9,923 nt of DNA from JAWVEV01 sp033856535. Lineage in GTDB: Bacteria; Actinomycetota; Thermoleophilia; Miltoncostaeales; Miltoncostaeaceae. Positions 8,194 through 9,923 of this stretch are shown here, piece by piece. The stretch lies in the NCBI GenBank assembly GCA_033856535.1, contig JAWVEV010000068.1:1-9923 (forward strand), written 5' to 3'. The notes beneath the pieces are model-generated. The model ran no database searches, was not told the origin of the DNA, and saw only the letters and a program-made list of their open reading frames with translations. The position numbers and the translations under genes are program-made. Position 1 is the first letter of the stretch. Each line of letters begins with the position of its first letter.

Positions 8194-9150
8194 TCAGTCC
8201 TCCTCGTCGTTCACGCGCGCTCGCCACCAGTCGAGCGTGTCGCGCAGGGTCGTCTCAAGCGGGATCTCGGGGGTCCAGCCGGTGTCCTCGCGCAGGCGGT
8301 CGGGAACGCCGTACAGGTCGGGCTGCTCGCCGGCGCGGCGCAGGCCCGCGTCCGAGGTGACGGTCACGGGGATGCGCGCCAGCGGCGCCAGGCCCTCGAC
8401 CAGGTGGCGCACCGGAAGCGAGCGGCCGCTGCAGGCCAGATAGGTCGCGTCCGCGTCGCCGCGCTCGGCCAGGAGCCAGTAGGCGCGGACCATGTCGCGC
8501 ACGTCGGTGAAGTCGCGGCGAGTCTCGATGTTGCCCACCTTGACCTCCACCTCGGCCGCGCCGTCGCGCTCGGCGCGGGCGATCTGGCGGGCCACGTTGG
8601 GCAGCACGAAGCGCGGGTCCTGGCCCGGGCCCACGTGGTTGAAGGCCCGCACGCGCACCACGGGGAGGCCGTAGGCGGCCCGGTACTGCGCCGCGGCGAG
8701 GTCGGCGGCGCCCTTGCTGGCGCCGTAGGGCGAGAGCGGGCGGAACGGGGTGTCGGCGTCCACCGGCAGCGCGTCCTCGGGCACGCGGCCGTAGATCTCG
8801 CCGCTGGTCACGACCACCGCCGGCGTCTCCGGCGACTCCCGGCGCAGCGCCTCGAGCACGGCCAGGGTCCCCTGCAGGTTCGCCCGCCAGGTCGCGATGG
8901 GGTCCCCGAAGGAGCTCCCCACCGACGAGGCGCCGGCGAGATGGAGGACCCGGTCCGGGCGCACGCGCGCGATCGCCGCGGCGACGGCGTCCGGATCAAG
9001 CAGATCGACGGCGTGGGGGTGGGCGGGGGACGGGGCCACGTTCTCCCGGCCCGGCCGCACCAGGCCGTGGATCTCGTGGCCGAGCGCGGCGCAGTGGGCG
9101 ACCAGGTGACCCCCCGCGAAGCCCGTCACGCCCGTGATGAGCACGCGCAC
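8194..9150 (-). CDS. rmd: GDP-6-deoxy-D-mannose reductase (GDP-D-rhamnose synthase)
   Basis: This is a 318-residue extended SDR protein. The GTG start is at 9150, with an alternative GTG two codons in at 9144. It reduces the 4-keto group of the Gmd product to give GDP-D-rhamnose. Landmarks are the cofactor loop GVTGFAGGH at 7-15, HLAGASSV at 70-77, TSGEIYG at 115-121, catalytic Y142/K146 in SPYGASK, RAFNHVGPGQ at 168-177 (typical of Rmd) and ETRRDFTDVRDMVRAYW at 209-225. Sequence alone does not exclude the C4 epimer product, GDP-6-deoxy-D-talose. GDP-L-fucose synthase is less likely because that family has different motifs. There is no Shine-Dalgarno. A TAGCCT hexamer ends 6 nt before the GTG, suggesting a leaderless transcript and making this the first gene of the block. 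Confidence 0.9.
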   Translation of the reverse strand: MRVLITGVTGFAGGHLVAHCAALGHEIHGLVRPGRENVAPSPAHPHAVDLLDPDAVAAAIARVRPDRVLHLAGASSVGSSFGDPIATWRANLQGTLAVLEALRRESPETPAVVVTSGEIYGRVPEDALPVDADTPFRPLSPYGASKGAADLAAAQYRAAYGLPVVRVRAFNHVGPGQDPRFVLPNVARQIARAERDGAAEVEVKVGNIETRRDFTDVRDMVRAYWLLAERGDADATYLACSGRSLPVRHLVEGLAPLARIPVTVTSDAGLRRAGEQPDLYGVPDRLREDTGWTPEIPLETTLRDTLDWWRARVNDEED

Positions 9151-9156
9151 CGGCGG

Positions 9157-9162
9157 AGGCTA
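9157..9162 (-). promoter_or_regulatory. Putative -10 (TAGCCT) for leaderless rmd transcription
   Basis: On the minus strand TAGCCT (TANNNT type) is followed by 6 nt and the rmd GTG, so transcription would begin at or next to the start codon. No TTGACA-like -35 is seen at 16-18 nt, so the case rests on the hexamer, its spacing and the missing Shine-Dalgarno. Confidence 0.45.
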
Positions 9163-9167
9163 TCAAC

Positions 9168-9180
9168 GGGGTTCGTCCCC
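9168..9180. repeat. Short inverted repeat beside the rmd promoter
   Basis: GGGG and CCCC flank a 5-nt centre, 5 nt upstream of the putative rmd -10. It could be an operator half-site pair or chance, and at 4 bp the support is weak. Confidence 0.15.
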
Positions 9181-9226
9181 ACGGGCGTCCGCAGGGCGCT
9201 GTTAGTGTGCGCCGCGGCCGTGCCGT

Positions 9227-9317
9227 GTGCTTCTCCGGGGGCCGAGGGGGAAGCACCGCAGGTTTTGGGGCCGGGGGGTGGAATGACCCCTCGTGGGACG
9301 AGAGGGATTTCGGCCCC
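9227..9317 (+). other. Nested inverted repeats; possible structured RNA of unknown class
   Basis: Read on the plus strand, GTGCTTCTCC (9227-9236) pairs with GGGGAAGCAC (9247-9256) to give a 10-bp stem with one G-U pair and a 10-nt loop. A 10-nt linker follows. Then GGGGCCG (9267-9273) pairs with CGGCCCC (9311-9317), enclosing two small hairpins: GGGGT/ACCCC at 9275-9290 with loop GGAATG, and TCGT/ACGA at 9291-9301. The layout is a hairpin plus a three-way junction. The G-U pair would be an A-C mismatch on the other strand, mildly favouring plus-strand RNA. I could not match it to a riboswitch class with confidence. The c-di-AMP (ydaO) class crossed my mind because of actinobacterial leaders before secreted-protein genes, but its conserved motifs are not convincingly present. 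Confidence 0.35.
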
Positions 9318-9352
9318 TGTGTCGCCTTTTTGTGAGGGTTCCATTGGCTGCA

Positions 9353-9382
9353 TTGAACGGCCGCTCGTCGTCTGACTACGCT
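9353..9382 (+). promoter_or_regulatory. Putative leaderless promoter of the small membrane-protein gene
   Basis: TTGAAC (-35, 9353-9358), an 18-nt spacer and TACGCT (-10, 9377-9382) are followed by 6 nt and the ATG at 9389. The start site would fall at the ATG itself, which fits the absence of any Shine-Dalgarno and supports choosing this ATG. Confidence 0.6.
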
Positions 9383-9388
9383 CGGCGC

Positions 9389-9922
9389 ATGCGGCAGGGA
9401 CGAGGGGGCCTCCTGGCGTGCGCGATCGCGCTCGCCCTTTTGATGGGCGTGACGCCCGTCGTGCTCGGCCTGGGCCCGTCCGGTCCCACGGTCGGCGGGG
9501 GCAAGGCCGCCGTGGTCGCGGACTACGTCGCCGACGGCCGGATCGACCAGGGCCACCGCGTGGACGAGCTCCAGGCCGCGCTCGCCGACCGGCGCGACGA
9601 CGCGCAGTTCGCCGATGCCGTGGGGAACAAGCTCGACGAGATGCTCCTCGGCGTGCACACGACCGCCGCGCCGGCGCAGCCGCCGGCGACGGGGGAGCCC
9701 CGCGAGCTCTCCGGCCGCACCACCTTCGAGCGGCCGTCCGACCCGCTCACCGGCGCCAGCTCCCCCAGCTCCGTGCTCGACCTGCCCCGGCCGAGCCCGG
9801 GCGAGGACCGGCCGCCCTGGCCGTTCATCGCCCTGTCCGCGCTCGCCGTGCTGCTGGCGATGACCGGCATCGGCAGCTCGGTCTACCGCCGCGCCCGCCG
9901 CGCGCCGGCCTCCGGCCTCTAG
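9389..9922 (+). CDS. Small exported/bitopic membrane protein of unknown function
   Basis: This is a 177-residue protein. The ATG at 9389 was chosen because it gives a clean N-terminal signal (MRQGRGG, then a hydrophobic run at about 8-28) and sits 6 nt after a good -10. The earlier in-frame GTG at 9293 would add 32 residues from intergenic sequence. Residues 39-88 form a probably helical acidic domain, KAAVVADYVADGRIDQGHRV and on to DEMLLG. The D-Y-x(2)-D-G-R-I-D motif at 45-53 recalls, from memory, secreted hypothetical proteins of Thermoleophilia. Residues 91-143 are a Pro/Ser/Thr/Ala-rich, probably disordered stretch. A second hydrophobic segment (PFIALSALAVLLAMTGIG, 145-162) is followed by a basic YRRARR (166-171), a stop-transfer arrangement placing the tail in the cytosol. 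The middle would therefore face outward, anchored at the C-terminus. It is divergent from the glycan cluster, so a functional link is not implied. No known family was recognised. Confidence 0.72.
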   Translation: MRQGRGGLLACAIALALLMGVTPVVLGLGPSGPTVGGGKAAVVADYVADGRIDQGHRVDELQAALADRRDDAQFADAVGNKLDEMLLGVHTTAAPAQPPATGEPRELSGRTTFERPSDPLTGASSPSSVLDLPRPSPGEDRPPWPFIALSALAVLLAMTGIGSSVYRRARRAPASGL

Positions 9923-9923
9923 G

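Larger units (their letters stand above)
9151..9388. other. Divergent intergenic region
   Basis: These 238 nt lie between rmd (minus strand) and the small membrane-protein gene (plus strand). They contain putative promoters at both ends, a short GGGG/CCCC repeat near rmd, the nested inverted repeats at 9227-9317 and a T5 run at 9327-9331. I see no tRNA, no convincing intrinsic terminator and no ORF with coding character. The open frame continuing upstream of 9389 would have to read through the inverted repeats. Confidence 0.7.

Noticed and set aside
9227..9317. Assignment to the ydaO (c-di-AMP) riboswitch
   Set aside because: Only loose resemblance of a few G-rich stretches. I could not line up the conserved core, and the likely transcription start lies downstream of the element.
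9267..9331. Intrinsic terminator (GGGGCCG/CGGCCCC stem with T5 at 9327-9331)
   Set aside because: The T-run begins 9 nt after the stem, the stem encloses 37 nt, and no gene ends on the plus strand upstream, so there is nothing obvious to terminate.
9293..9388. Earlier GTG start (9293) for the small membrane protein
   Set aside because: It adds 32 residues from intergenic sequence ahead of a clear signal peptide and would require translation through the inverted repeats. The promoter at 9353-9382 argues for the ATG at 9389.

Overview
The window is very GC-rich, with GC-rich third codon positions and frequent GTG starts. That points to a high-GC bacterium, most likely an actinobacterium. The small protein at the right end has a D-Y-x(2)-D-G-R-I-D motif that I associate from memory with secreted proteins of Thermoleophilia/Solirubrobacterales, so that class is my best guess, not an established assignment.

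Nearly everything (1 to 9150) is one block of seven minus-strand genes, transcribed right to left, that reads as a surface-polysaccharide cluster. In order of transcription: a GDP-6-deoxy-D-mannose reductase (rmd, 8194-9150); GDP-mannose 4,6-dehydratase (gmd, 7206-8186); an FkbM-type methyltransferase (6060-7109); a degenerate methyltransferase-like protein with an N-terminal helical region (5138-6052); a tandem-domain GT4 glycosyltransferase (2739-5138); a polysaccharide pyruvyl transferase-like domain fused to a long coiled coil (1123-2742); and a GT2 glycosyltransferase that continues off the left edge with the beginning of a second GT-like domain (<1-1126). Gaps are 7 nt, 96 nt and 7 nt, followed by overlaps of 1, 4 and 4 nt, so the last five genes look translationally coupled. 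The 96-nt gap between gmd and the FkbM gene is the only possible internal break.

The likely joint role is to turn GDP-D-mannose into GDP-4-keto-6-deoxy-D-mannose and then GDP-D-rhamnose (or the C4 epimer), to polymerise the sugar with multi-domain GTs, and to modify the glycan by methylation. The combination of a tandem GT4, methyltransferase-fold proteins and a coiled-coil protein resembles, by logic and not by demonstrated orthology, the WbdA/WbdD machinery of E. coli O9a polymannan, where a coiled coil sets chain length. No ABC transporter, flippase or polymerase is visible here.

A 238-nt divergent intergenic region (9151-9388) separates this block from a plus-strand gene (9389-9922) for a small two-TM or signal-peptide-plus-TM protein. 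Both flanking genes have a TANNNT hexamer exactly 6 nt before the start codon and no Shine-Dalgarno, the layout expected for leaderless transcripts. The plus-strand copy also has a TTGAAC -35 at 18 nt spacing. Between them, at 9227-9317, are nested inverted repeats that could fold as a hairpin followed by a three-way junction. I match it to no known RNA family.

Long open frames on the plus strand opposite the cluster are GC-driven shadows. The most unusual items are the two apparently catalytically degenerate proteins in the cluster and the unexplained structured intergenic element.
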